A stretch of DNA of 64,000 nt from Termitomyces sp. T153 (lineage: Eukaryota; Basidiomycota; Agaricomycetes; Agaricales; Lyophyllaceae): contig JACKQL020000006.1 of NCBI GenBank assembly GCA_018296165.2, forward strand, positions 434,001 through 498,000, given 5' to 3'. Positions within the stretch are counted from its first letter, which is position 1; the number at the start of each line of letters is the position of its first letter. Shown piece after piece: positions 36,295 through 47,824 of this stretch. Position numbers and translations under genes: made by a program. Under the pieces are notes generated by a model. The model was not told the origin of the DNA, did not search any database, and worked only from the letters and a program-made list of their open reading frames with translations.

Positions 36295-37720
36295 TTAGGC
36301 ATCGCATTCGCCGTAGTCGACGTACTGATCCATTTCGCAGTTTAACAGGAAAGACGGGTTCATCGAAATGCCAGAAAGGCCGGGATTCAGAGGCAGAAGC
36401 AGGGAAGGCTTAGAATTTGCGTTATCACCCATCACAAGATCCTCTTCCATAGCAGAGAAGTCGGGCTCGCAATCATTATCGAGGACCTCAGGTTGTATCG
36501 AGTATCCTACATAAGAGAGTTCCGAAGCGCCGAAGTAATTGATATTGTTGAAGTTCCAAGTTTGGGACTCAGAAGAAGACGATCTTGAGAGGGCGTAGAG
36601 GTTGGAGGCGTTAAAAAGTTGCTCGAGGTCCTCATTTTTGTAACTGTAGTGCAAATGGGGGATAGATGTGGTGTCGAGGTAGCTTCCGACGGTGACAGGC
36701 TGAGGATTAAAGCAGAACGGCTCATTGCTAATGTCGAAGTTCGGGGGCCGTAAAGAGGAAGGTGATTTCAATCCCCTTATATCCTTGTTCCCTTCCTGGA
36801 CAACAAGTACAAGATCAAAGTCGTTCTCCAGGCAATCGGACAAGAGTACGTACCTCTTCGGATATTGAAGAAAGCTCCAGGGGAAGGATCTCAGAAGTAG
36901 GAACATATGCCGTTTCAAAAGACCAGTCAGCAGAGAAAGCCGGCTCCAATTGTGGCACGGTGTCCAAGTTGGGAAGCTCGATGACTGTCTCTTCGATTTG
37001 AGGAACAATCAGGGAAGGAGGCGTAGGTGAAGACAGTGCAGATGGGGGTATGGTGACAGGAGTTGGCTCAACCTTCAGTGATGGACGACGAGAGTCGCGG
37101 TGGATGGATGGTAGAACAACAAGAGACTTCTTGGCGGGGAGCTGTGTCTTCTTCTTTTTCGCAGAGTTTTTCCGCTTCACAGCGCCCAATTTGGAACCCG
37201 GAGAGTAAGTATAGTGAGGGAACCTCGCATGGTGCTCCTGTTTCTCTCTGTCCGCCGCTAGCTGGAATGTTCTCTTTTGCTCTTCGGGAAGCGCTTTCCA
37301 GGCTTTGCCAGCATCAACACTGATTTGATTTTGATCGCTGCCACCGCAGGTTTGATAGAAGTAAGATCGGAAGAGAATGAAGGCGTTTTTAGGACGGGGA
37401 ACATAATCAGAGTCATTGGGATGGGTAGCTTTGGCTTTTCTTCTGGATTTGCGCATGAAATAGCTTCCGAAGTCAGGATCGACAGAGGCAACAGAGGGTG
37501 ATGTAGCGCTGGAGTGGGGAGAAGGCATCTCATTGTAGGTGGGAAGGTTGAGCAGCGTTTCTGGATGGGGAGGAATCTCCCATCCTTTTTCTATAACCAA
37601 TTAGTTATTTGACGATAGTGGCAATGGGAAGTAGAATGACATACTGTCATACACAATCGCGGGGTTGCTCCATATCCTTCCAGAGGATTTGCGAGTCTTG
37701 ACGTTGCGAAAAGCGGGCAT
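36295..37720 (-). CDS. HMG-box transcription factor
   Basis: Three exons, 37720-37645, 37590-36854 and 36795-36295, total 1314 nt and 437 residues. The chosen start gives MPAFRNVKTRKSSGRIW. An in-frame ATG at 37813 would add 31 residues and cannot be excluded. The HMG box lies at about residues 75-145: YVPRPKNAFILFRSYFYQ, then SVDAGKAWKALPEEQKRTF, then LAADREKQEHHARFPHYTYS. This MATA_HMG/SOX-like form binds and bends DNA. It is followed by a lysine-rich segment (KLGAVKRKNSAKKKKTQLP, probably a nuclear localisation signal), then an acidic, Ser/Asn-rich C-terminal half likely to serve in activation. Proteins of this layout include developmental regulators of mushrooms. I cannot say which orthologue this is. 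Nothing near it suggests a mating-type locus. Confidence 0.88.
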
Positions 37721-39501
37721 CTCGTCCACGTAGCGGGGATAGGTGGAGTATGGGTGAATGACGAGTAAAGGACAAAGTTCGCATTTTCGATGTCGCTTTA
37801 AAAAGTATGCCAAAGCTGCCTAGAGATCCTTCTAATTCGAGATCGCGTATTTGTACTCTCCGCTGTTGTCACCTCATGTCTGCCTTGAGTTTCTTTTTCC
37901 CGGACAGCGTTAGCAATCGGAGTGGACACCATAATAGGAAAGCATTGATTGGATCTTGATGAGATCTCACAAAAAAATCCTTTTGAACGAAGACTCGGCG
38001 GATGGCTGCCATTGAGAGGGCGAATATCCTTTGGCCTTCATTGAGGACGATGGCATCTCAAGAGGAAAATCAGCATCTAGATGAACTTGATTCGATCCAC
38101 GGCAATATTCACCACTCCACTGCGAGTATAGCCACGTCCTTTTCAGTTCCTGGCCGAAAAAATATAAGGACTTGCATTTGTTTTGCATAAGCTTGGATTC
38201 GCTAAACTCACCGAATGGAGAAGCCGTACCGCACTGACCCTCGCTTTAGGACGCAGGATTCCAAGAGATTTTAGACGGGCATCATTGTCAAGGTAACAAA
38301 GTACAAACATCCTTAGTAAGGTGGGTATGTACAATGGTCGTCAGAGAAGTAAATGACATGGTAAAATAGCCTGGAAAAGGGAAGTCAGAGTGAGGGAACT
38401 TCGTCAGTGGGACTGCCACGAGGTAAGCCATGCGCCGCGAATGATACATACGACCTCAAGTGCAAAGTGAACATATGACCCTATACAACCGCGGCATGAT
38501 AGGAACAAGCTTACATAGCCGGCCCTTCTTTTGCTTCCGTTCGTAGCAGATTGCCTCCGAATGACGCGAATTCGGCCACGCTGAAGCAAAGTATTTACGT
38601 CTTATCGGAGATCAGGTCCACTTAACTTCTACAAGTTACAGAGTTGGTCATTCTTGAGTCGTAAAATGGCGTCTTTGTCCATGCAGGCTTTTTCAACCTC
38701 TTTTGTTCTTAGTCTCTGATAGTATCACTGATTGGTTGACTGAAGTTCAATGAGTACGAAAAACATCCATCTGCAGGAACAATCTGCCTGCTATCTAGAC
38801 GAAATGTCACTTATGTCCTGCCTGGGGATAAAGACCAGATACCCGCATGTGTGATTACAACAAGTAGTGGGCCCACCAATGAGTATGTTAAGTCACCCTG
38901 GGGAGGATTTTTGCTCTCTTCTCAGGTGGCAGTAAGTGACGGCAGGCCACCCTTCACGCTCAATCGAACGATCATCCGAGTCGGCTAAGCATTGAACACT
39001 TCAAGCAATACCAACAACAATTCGATGTCAGAATTATCGCCCATATCAATTATATATCATTATGAGTGAGTGGTGATAGATGAGAGGTTGGTGCCAAGAG
39101 GAATGCATTGTTGATATGACAGAGACTAATGTGCTAAGTATTCTGCTCTCCATTGCGTGAGACGAGATTGATAAGATAATCCGGCGGCCCGGCCCCTGGT
39201 AATAATCTTGGTTTTAATCCCGAGACCTCAAAACTTCTCCGGAGTAGATATAATACAATGTTACCTTGCCATCCTCGATACAGTTGGACATGAATGTCAG
39301 GTAGATTCATTCATGCGCGAAACAATCCAGAAGCTCGAAGGAATAAGTAGTTAGTAAAGCAGACTCGATTTCGATTTCGGAGAGTCAGAATTGATATTGC
39401 AAGTACAAGATAGATTACATAATAGAGATTCAGTCCACCTCACCAGTTTCAACACCTTATCCACTACTGCTTGACTGCTATCCTTTAGCAGACAGACCTA
39501 T
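37721..39501. other. intergenic region between divergent HMG and SEC2 genes
   Basis: About 1.8 kb lie between the two start codons. Several open frames of 60-73 codons occur (such as 38002-38190 plus and 37967-38188 minus) with no family signature. CpG content is ordinary. The region presumably holds both promoters and long leaders. Confidence 0.45.
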
Positions 39502-42500
39502 ATGGTTGAAGCGGCTCCAGACGTAAAGGAAGAGCCGAAGCAAAATGGAGACCACGAAGCAGTGGCGAAAGTAGAAAAGGCTCTCGACCCTCCAAAAGTC
39601 AATGGCTCCGAGATTCCCGCCAATGCGACGAACGGCGATGTAACAAACAAAAAGCGATCACGAACTGACGTTGATCAGGAAGCACAGAATATGGTCATCC
39701 ATTCTTTGCGTTTACAAGTGCAAGACTTGTTCTCTCAGGTCAACGAACTAAACAGCAAACTTGTCAAGTCCTATGACAGAGTTTCCGACTTGGAGGATGA
39801 CTTGCATGTCGCTTCTGAGGCCAATCGCTCTTCATCTCTCAAGATATCTCAGCTGGAATTGGAACGTGAACAGCATCTCTCTGCGCTTAACACCGGAATA
39901 TTGGTCGAGAAATCCCAAGTAACTGCCGAGCTCACTCGCCTGATGGAGAAGGCGACAGAAGAGGCAGCTCATCGTGGTCAAGCTGAAAGTGCACGCCAGG
40001 CCATAGAAAAAGACCTGGATGATCTTAGCGCTACTCTTTTCGGACAAGCGAACACTATGGTCGCGGAGGCACGCATCGCTCGACACGAGAGCGAACAGAA
40101 GGTTCAAGTCGCTGAACGCAACCTGAAAAGTGCAGAAGAGGCAGTTTCAGCCATGCAGCAGCAAATTCAGCTACTCCGTGCAGAGAAGGAGGAAGCTGAG
40201 GAAGTGGCTGAAACGTCTCAAGCGGTTCTGGACATGACTGTCGGCAAGGGTATGGACAAGCGCTCCAGCAAGAATCCGACTCCGTCACTACGGTTGTTAA
40301 GCTCACATCCTCCGTACCAGGAGTTTCTACTCTTTGTGGCCCACCTGCGCTCTGTTCACTCTTCCTCTCTACAGCCTCCCACAGTATCATCCTTACTCCC
40401 TCAACCATTTTTGGCAAGACTTCTCACCGAAGATTCGTGAGTTCATATCTGAATGTCATGCGACAATCCCTTTCTAAATTATTCCAGGGAGCCAACAATA
40501 CGGCTTGACCTTGCGCCATCGCTCAATTGGCTGTCACGTCGGTCTGTGCTTGCCGCTATCCACAACGGACAGCTCATTATAGAGCCCATGTCCTCGACGG
40601 CTTTCCTTCAAGAGGTCATCCCCTCCGGCTCCATGAACAATGGAAATATATCGTGCGCTCTCTGTGGGACTTCGATATTCTCGACGCCGACCACGAGCAA
40701 TGATACTATCATCCCTCTACCTCCTATTCTTACCCAGTCAAACTCAGGTACGACCTCATGGTCCGCTTCCTTGTTCAAGAAGCCTTCCGCGACCAATCAC
40801 TCAATCTCTACTAATAACATAACACCGTCTACACCTTCTCACAACGGTTCTTCTTCTCAGGCGTCCCCTTCGCAAGTGTACATATTCAAACTCGCAATAC
40901 CATCATCAGCCATGTCCTCTCTCCCCATACCCTCTTTACCTAGGACATCAAACTCTTCCACATCTCCTTCTCCGTTACCTACTCTCACACATACTGACAG
41001 TCACTCCTACGCTTCCAGCGCCAACCCTCAACAATTCTCTACAATTTACCCCCTATGCATGAATAATTGGTGCCTCTTCCGCCTCCGCTCAACGTGCTCC
41101 CTGTGGGCCTTTGTTCGTTCGGGTGTTATAGAGAAGATATGGGAGGAGGAAGTTCCTGCATATCCAACTAAAACGGTATCATCAACCGGAGAGAAACCAC
41201 CAATACCTCCCCGCCGGAGAGGCTTATGGAGTATGGCAAGTGCACTCAGTGAACGCGCCGCAAGTTGGGGAGAAGGAGATAAGGACAAAGCTAAAAAGGT
41301 CAAGGCTGCTGAAAAGACTCCGTCATCGACTACACCAACTCTTGAGCCCAAACTCAACCGGAGACGGCTCCCTCCACTGCTCCCTCCGAAAGCCACCCTC
41401 GCTACTACCACCCCTACAGTTGCCTCTACACCTGTGAAATCAGCGATTCCTCCGCCCTTGCCAAAACGCAGCGAAGTGCGACAGGCAAGTCCTCCCGTAG
41501 TCCCTGGACCCACAGTACCACCTGCGGCTCCTACTGACAAGCCTGTTGAAATATCCGCAAACCTTTTCACCACTGAAGTCAAACAAGAGACTCCGGCCGC
41601 ACCTTTGTCTACTACAGACACGCCTTCAGAACCCTCCGCAGCCAAAGAATCTTCGAACGCTCAAGTAGAGATACCAACAGCTTCTGCAACAACCCCTACA
41701 CCTGCTGGTACCGCAGCGCCCGCTGCTCAGGAACCTAAACTACCGCCACGACCACCACGTCGGCCAATGAACCTGGAGTCACACCCACAAACTCTGCTTG
41801 TTGCAAATGCAGCCTTTGCTACACCTGGAACTCCAGCTCCGCCACCATTACCGAGACGGGCAGTCACTCGAGCCTCTCGCGTGCCCACGGATGACGCCGT
41901 ACCCTCACGATCACCAACACCCGCTCGGCCCATAACCGAGTACAATGCTGAAGATGCTGCCCAGACGTCCAAGAAGGAAGGCTCTGAACAAGCGAGTTCG
42001 CCTGTCGCTGACGCTGTACCTCCGGTTAAGGAAGGCACGAAGGAAGAAAAGCCTGCTGCGGCCGAGGCGAATAAGTTAGCTCTTGTTTCTCCTTCGGTCA
42101 AGGAAGGAGTCTTCGTTGATGTGGAGTCTGCGTCCGAGTCAGAAAAGGAAGAAGGTAAGGCTGAAAAGGAAGTGGAGGGTCAAGATAAGGCTGGATTACC
42201 CGAGGGTGGTAAGGAGGCACAGCAGAAAGTTGAGGACAAGGAGGACAAGGTAGAGGTTAAGGCGGTGGACAAGGTTGAGGAAAAAGCTGATACTGTCCAG
42301 AATGTGGAGAAGACGAAGGTTGAGGAGAAAGCAGACAAGGCGGAGAAGGTTAAGGCAAAAGCAGACAAGATCGAGAAAACGGAGGCCAAGAAGGTTGAGG
42401 GGAAAGCGGACAAGGCAGAGGAGACGACGAAAGTGAATGAAACGAAGACAGACGAAAAGACAAACGAGAAGACGGAAACTTCTACAGGCAGTGAAATGAC

Positions 42501-42702
42501 CGTACCCTTGTCGGATGCTCAAACCACCGACAAGGAAGACACTAGAAAGGACGTTGATAATAATACGAAGATACCAGATGACGATCCTGAATCATCAGGT
42601 AACTATGTCGGGAATGTGACTTGGGAGGAACGGACGTGGAAGGAGATAATTCGGTTGAAAGAGGCAATGTTTTGGGCGCGCATCGGAGGATCGAAACAGT
42701 AA
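39502..42702 (+). CDS. SEC2: Sec2-type Rab guanine nucleotide exchange factor
   Basis: Exchange factor for the exocytic Rab (Sec4 class), acting on secretory vesicles. Two exons, 39502-40436 and 40488-42702, encode about 1049 residues. Residues about 65-245 form a long coiled coil with the Sec2/Rabin GEF signature DDLSATLFGQANTMVAEAR near residue 178. The conserved block PPYQEFLLFVAHLRSVHSSS lies just before the intron. The splice joins LARLLTEDS to EPTIRLDLAPSLNWLSRR. Exon 2 has CALCG near residue 367 and MNNWCLFRLRSTCSLWAFVR, conserved in fungal Sec2 relatives. It continues with Pro-rich SH3-ligand-like runs (PPLPKR, PPRPPRRP) and a highly charged Lys/Glu repeat tail at about residues 860-1015. 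The end, WEERTWKEIIRLKEAMFWAR, is also typical. The intron is small (51 bp) and skips the in-frame TGA at 40438. Confidence 0.9.
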
Positions 42703-43134
42703 TAATACGAATCATGATCATTCAGTACTCAGTACTCAGCACTCATTCGTTATCTTCGACGCACATGGATATGTATGGACGTTTATCGATTGGACCGAGT
42801 TATTCGTAGATTGATGACATTTCTGGGAGTATATCAGCGTAATCTATCGATACCCCTTCAATCTCCATTCGTTTGATTGTTCATTGTCATATGTAACTTG
42901 ATGAATAAGTATGTGATGATGGTGTAACAGATTGATATCCATGGATGTCAAGGAGATGCCAGATGCAAAAGTCTAGATGTTTGATCTTTGCTTCAATTCA
43001 TTGTTCCCTTCAGCCACATACCCGGGTCCTCCGCACCTCAACGAAACGCGCCAATCCGTAGATTCTTAGGTTTAGAGCAAGGATAACATTGCTTTGCGTC
43101 ATCTCCTCGACTCGGAGCATCATAATCAGCTTCA
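42703..43134. other. intergenic: SEC2 3' flank and CAB2 promoter
   Basis: The two genes are in tandem with 432 bp between stop and start. I see no defined motif. Confidence 0.5.
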
Positions 43135-44471
43135 ATGGTTACAACATATTTTTCAGCAGAGGAATATTTCGCAACACAGCCACCACCGCCATCGCTCCAA
43201 CATGATATTAATGCGGTCAGAGAGTTCGTTACTCGTCAAGCGAAGGAGAATAGAAAAGTCGTTCTGGTGACGGTTTGTGCATCGTATTCTGGTATTGAGC
43301 GGCACGCACTAATTGGAACTCTTGATACCCTTCCAACAGAGTGGTGGGACAACTGTTCCTCTGGAGCTCAATGTGTGAGCGTGCTTCAACCATAAAACAT
43401 CTGGACAGTGATTGACGACACTTTCACCGCCATGTAGAGTTCGTTTCTTAGATAACTTCAGTGCAGGTACGCTTTGCTCCTGGTCGAAATTTTTTTCTCG
43501 ATTTCTCATCCTCGTAGGAACGCGCGGTGCTACTTCCGCCGAATACTTCCTGCAAGCTGGATATGCCGTGATCTTCATGCATCGGCAGTTCAGTCTCCAA
43601 CCTTTCTCGCGGCACTACTCACACTCGACTAACCCATTCCTCGACTTCCTGGATATCGAGGACTTTAAGGATGGAACTAATTCTCTGCCGGAGATTTGCG
43701 TCACACATAACATGCGCCAGGACCTGTTACAAGTACTTTCCGCGTACAAGTCGGTGCACGTCGCGGGAACCCTTCACACCTTGACCTTCGTCACCGTGAA
43801 TGATTACCTTTGGCTCCTCCGGGCTGTCACCCAAGAGCTTTCTGTGCTCGGGAAGAAGTCAATGTATTACCTCGCTGCTGCAGTCAGCGATTTCTTCCTT
43901 CCGCGGCAAAAGATGGTCGGTATCACTCTCACTATTGGTTTGCAATTGACCGTTTCTCCACTTCAGTCGGAACACAAGATCCAGTCCGGAAAGGGCAGCC
44001 TTCACATCGAGATGGATCAGGTTCCGAAGATCCTGAAGCCGATGGTTACCGAATGGACTAAGGGGGAGGGATTTATTGTTTCTTTCAAGGTAATGTGGTG
44101 CACTCTCCCATGTCATCAATTTATCCAACTATTATCCACAGCTGGAAACTGACCAGCAACTGTTGATACCAAAAGCTCGCGCCGCGCTTGAGCGATATGG
44201 CCACCAAGTGGTCGTAGGGAACGAACTCCACCGACGCAAGTACGAGGTTGTATTCGTCTCACGAAAGGAACTTCCATCCCTTCCATATGATGCCACTCCT
44301 TCACAGGATCTTGATAAGGCATACTCGGACACATTTTCTGAGACGTGGTTGAAAATTCCCGCGCCGACCACATCTTCCAATCTCGTGACGAACCAAGTCA
44401 AGGAGATTGAAGAGGATATTGTAGCAGAGCTCTTGAGACGACATGAGCGTTGGATTGCAGAAATACAATAA
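43135..44471 (+). CDS. CAB2: phosphopantothenate--cysteine ligase
   Basis: Joins 4'-phosphopantothenate to cysteine in coenzyme A synthesis (cytosol). Six exons: 43135-43272, 43340-43374, 43438-43466, 43518-43915, 43967-44089 and 44142-44471. Two of these are only 35 and 29 nt, so the gene is invisible as one ORF. The chain reads REFVTRQAKENRKVVLVT, SGGTTVPLELNVVRFLDNFS, AGTRGATSAEYFLQAGYAVI, FMHR. The SGGTTVPLE and DNFSAGTRG motifs are diagnostic of the family. Later come SMYYLAAAVSDFF, GEGFIVSFKLETDQQLLIPK, ARAALERYGHQVVVGNEL and KYEVVFVSR. The product ends with LRRHERWIAEIQ. Every junction is GT..AG and in frame, giving 350 residues, near the usual size for eukaryotic PPCS. Confidence 0.95.
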
Positions 44472-44682
44472 GATGAACTCTTGATTAGAGTGTTGAGAGT
44501 CATGATCGAGAAAGGAACAAGTAATATACATAGAACAATTTTGAAGCTCTTGACCATGTATGTGACTATACAAGCCATTTGAGATATTGCAACGCTCAAA
44601 AGTTTCCGTCAATGTCAAGGGTGCTTCAAGTTGTACTTGGTACTTGAGGCTTAAAATAGTGCAGAGGAGCACCTGTCCCTCA

Positions 44683-44766
44683 CCCTAAGCTCTAACTATG
44701 CCCTAACCAAAGCCCTAACCGAAAACCTAACTAAATAAGAACCCTAGCCATAAAACCCTAACCAAA
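44683..44766. repeat. degenerate telomere-like (CCCTAA) repeat tract
   Basis: CCCTAA or a one-base variant appears repeatedly: ACCCTAAG, GCCCTAACC, GCCCTAACC, ACCCTAGCC and ACCCTAACC, spaced 14-30 bp apart by related sequence. Fungal telomeres are usually TTAGGG/CCCTAA, but this is internal and imperfect. Confidence 0.65.
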
Positions 44767-44999
44767 GGCCCTGACCAGGCCCCTCTGAACAGGTTTTTTT
44801 CCTGTCAGATGAAAATATGTCACATGAACAAATTGTGCTACATGTCAAACATGACCATCGTTAAATTGAAGGCGACACCTGCTCTGATGTAAACATGCAC
44901 GTATGTGATAAGATAATATCAGTTCAGAGAGGTGTTACCCGCTTTTTCCTTTATTCTAGCGAATACATGAGTATCGTATAGAATCGCCGTATTATTCTT

Positions 45000-45640
45000 T
45001 GGGAATGGTTTATAGACTCCGCCAGATGCTCTGGCTGGACACCTTTTCAGGTGTGCCAGTTATGCCCCAGAGCCACTTTACTACAGTTTGATTCTGTTGA
45101 AGTTCATACTACCCTTAATTTTGACCCCCAATTATATACCGTCAATGTGCCATCCATTTTTACTATTGCACTCTTCAAGGTGTGCCGGGGGGTAACCATG
45201 ACAGGTCCTACTGATAACTAAACCTCCTCATGCCTGGAACCACTAATTGCATGCATATTATGTCAGGCCAGGCTGGCCAACTTGTTGCTGATCCCAGCCC
45301 CCCAGTACTTCTTGGTGTAAGAGGTCTTCATCTCCAATATGCACTATTTTGCTGATCTGAACCTGAGACCCACCTGTCTAATGTTTCACAGGAAAATCTG
45401 TGTTGCTAAACTACTTGCTGATAGAATGGTTTCACATGACTGACTTCAACCTTCTCAATTTACCCAGATGCTAGGCAATCAGATCTTTTTCTGATCTGAA
45501 AGGAGCATAGGATGCCTTGATCTCATCACAAGGGGTGGCTCTGGTGTTCCCATAGACATCATATAACTTCCAAAGCATGACTCCCAGAGTGGTGGCTTCC
45601 AGTGGCATTGAATAAGCCAGGTGCAGTGTCTAGATTGTTT
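45000..45640. other. decayed repeat sequence with a small hairpin
   Basis: CTGGACACCT, four bases, then AGGTGTGCCAG at about 45034-45059 form a small hairpin. The rest shows no family signature. Confidence 0.4.
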
Positions 45641-45765
45641 TCTGTCAAAGGCCACCATACTAGACAAGAATTGAACTAACAACCTTGCCTTTCTGACTGG
45701 AGCATGCTTAAGCTATCCCTTAAGGACACAATGGTGCCAGCTGAGCCACTGTGCCTTATAATATC
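45640..45765 (-). repeat. tRNA-like SINE unit of a second type
   Basis: On the minus strand the unit begins GGCACAGTGGCTCAGCTGGC with an A box TGGCTCAGCTGG (45748-45737). A B-box-like AGTTCAATTCT follows at 45677-45667. The spacing is about 71 nt, longer than in normal tRNAs. The A box matches the TRGYNNARNNG consensus. This is therefore a tRNA-derived repeat rather than a working tRNA gene. Confidence 0.6.
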
Positions 45766-45800
45766 AGTTTCTGCTTTGAATTGTTACAATGTTACAAATT

Positions 45801-45820
45801 AGATATCTACCTCTGCTACA
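45801..45820. repeat. short dispersed repeat, GATATCTACCT word
   Basis: AGATATCTACCTCTGCTACA here matches 35251-35270 (AGATATCTACCTACGCTACA) and, inverted, 61961-61980. The 18 bases before it (GTTACAATGTTACAAATT) also match those before the 35.25-kb copy. Confidence 0.65.
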
Positions 45821-45913
45821 TGATAGCCAGGGACAAGTCAATAAAGAAACACCTCAGTAGACCTAGTAAGGGAAGAGAAAAAATAAAGAATCAAAGAACT
45901 TAACAATCAAATA

Positions 45914-47822
45914 CAGTGGCTCAAAAAACTGTCCCAATGTTTTGAAAGATGACATTGGCATGAAGGATTGGAAGTATTTAGAATTCTGTTTAAATCATGT
46001 AAAATACTATGGCATCATAGCTACAAATTGCATTTTAGTTTATATAATCAAAACTGATGGAGTAATGGCTATTTTAAAATATTCACTCATTGGGATAGTT
46101 TTTTGAGCATCTCTAATTTTGGTTTTTAGTACTTTGTATGTCCTCCATTTACCTTGGTAACTGCTTGAACCCTTCTAGGCATGCTTTCTATCAGTCTTTA
46201 GCATACCTTTGCTGGTATTCCATCCCACTCCTTTACAACCCTCTCTTACAATTTATGCACACTATGAGGTGTTTCATACTGCCTAAGCTGCTTCTTGAGG
46301 TACTCTCAGAGGTGTTCAATAGAGTTAAGATCAGGGGATTGGGCTGGCCACCAGAGAACATCAAAGTTGTTGTCTTCAAACTACTTGTTAGCCCTCTTGG
46401 AGTTGTGTTTGGGATCATTGTCCTGTTGAAAGTAGCAAGCACCCTCCTCCATCTCCAACTTTTCAAAGCTCTCCTTTGCTCCATCATCCAAAATTTCACA
46501 GTACTGCTCTGCATTCTGCTCTGCATTCATGATCCCCACCACCTCTATTAGCTTTCCTACCCCATTCCAACCCATATAGCCCTATACCATGAGAATATTC
46601 CCTCTTCCATGTTTCACAGTAGGTGTAGTGGTTCAGTGAAATGCCTTCTCCTTGTAGCTTCTACACATACTGCTTTCCATCTGACCCAATCCTGTTGATC
46701 TTTGTCTCATCTGTCCACAACACTCTTTTCCAGTCTTTCACAGTCCAGTTCTGATGCTCTTGAGCCCATTTAAGTCATAGTTGCCAGTGTCTAGCTTTGA
46801 GCATAGGAACTTTCCTCTTTGTGGTAGACTGATACCTCTCCTCCTTCAGCACATTCCAGACAGTCTGAGGAGAGACAGAGTTGGAAATGATGTTGTTGAT
46901 CAAATTGGTGGCCTGAACAGCTGTATCAAGTCTCCCAGTTGAGATTTGTCAAACAATAGCCTGTTTATCATGTGGAGTGAGCTTAGCTGGACAGCCTCCA
47001 GGATGGTTTTCCTTGTCCACCTCCAACTCTCTACCAATCCTCCCAATAGTAGCTTTCATGATGGTGGTTGAAGGTCAAGATGTGGTTCAACCAACTTGAA
47101 CCACTCCAAAATATAATCAAACATGGTCACATGACTCTGTTGATATTCCCACATGCAACTTACTCTTTATTTCTGACTAAAATAGGAATAGACCTGCAAA
47201 ATTAAAGATGCTCAAAAAATTGTCCCAATGAATATTTGAAAATGGCCATTACTCCATCAGTTTTAATTTGAATTACACAAACTAGAATGTAATTTGTAGC
47301 TATGATGCCATAGTGTTTTACATGATTGAACAAGAATTTTCAATACCTTCAATTCAGTTTTGATTTGAATTACATAAACTACAGTTCTATGAGCATCTTC
47401 AACTTTGCAGATTTATCCCTATTTTAGTCAGAAATAAAGAGTAAGTTGCATGTGGGAATATCAACAAAGTCATGTGACCATGTTTGGGTATATTTGGGAG
47501 TGGTTCAAGTTGGTTGAACCCCATCTTGACTTTCAACCACCATCATGAAAGCTACTTCTCCTGCACAATGCTCTACTATTGCTTCTGTTTGCTCAAGGGT
47601 ATTCTCTGCATCAGATTGAGGCTAAAACTGGTCTAGGGAAGTTTTAAAATGGCCATTACTCCATCAGTTTTGATTTAAATTACATAAGCTAAGATGCAAT
47701 TTGTAGCTGTGATGCCATAGTATTTTACATGATTTAACCAAAATTTTAAATACTTCCAATCCTCCATGCCAATGTCATCTTTCAAGGAGTATAAAACATT
47801 GGGACAGTTTTTTGAGCCACTG
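45914..47822 (-). mobile_element. Tc1/mariner element with long terminal inverted repeats
   Basis: The ends are CAGTGGCTCAAAAAACTGTC on the left and its exact reverse complement on the right, flanked by TA on both sides (45912-45913 and 47823-47824), the Tc1/mariner target duplication. Inverted similarity extends inward for roughly 180 bp on each side. A second, inner pair of related inverted sequences (about 46048-46120 and 47200-47270) and an inverted duplication (47053-47212 against 47390-47555) show that it is a rearranged or nested composite. Confidence 0.88.
46126..47124 (-). pseudogene. Tc1-type transposase, broken
   Basis: DDE transposase of the Tc1 family. Reading from about 47124 towards 46126 there are stops and frame changes in the N-terminal and middle thirds. 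The catalytic end is clear: GKLIEVVGIMNAEQNAEQYC, CYFQQDNDPKHNSKRANK, a TAG stop, FEDNNFDVLWWPAQSPDLNS, IEHLWEYLKKQL. The spacing between the Asp of FQQD and the Glu of SIEHLW is 34 residues, the DD34E form of Tc1. The protein ends VNGGHTKY with TAA at 46126-46128. The stop after RANK replaces the conserved Trp (TGG to TAG). Confidence 0.88.
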
Positions 47823-47824
47823 TA

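Noticed and set aside
36295..37720. HMG-box gene as a mating-type locus
   Set aside because: No homeodomain, pheromone or receptor gene or usual flanking marker is present. HMG factors are common outside MAT loci.
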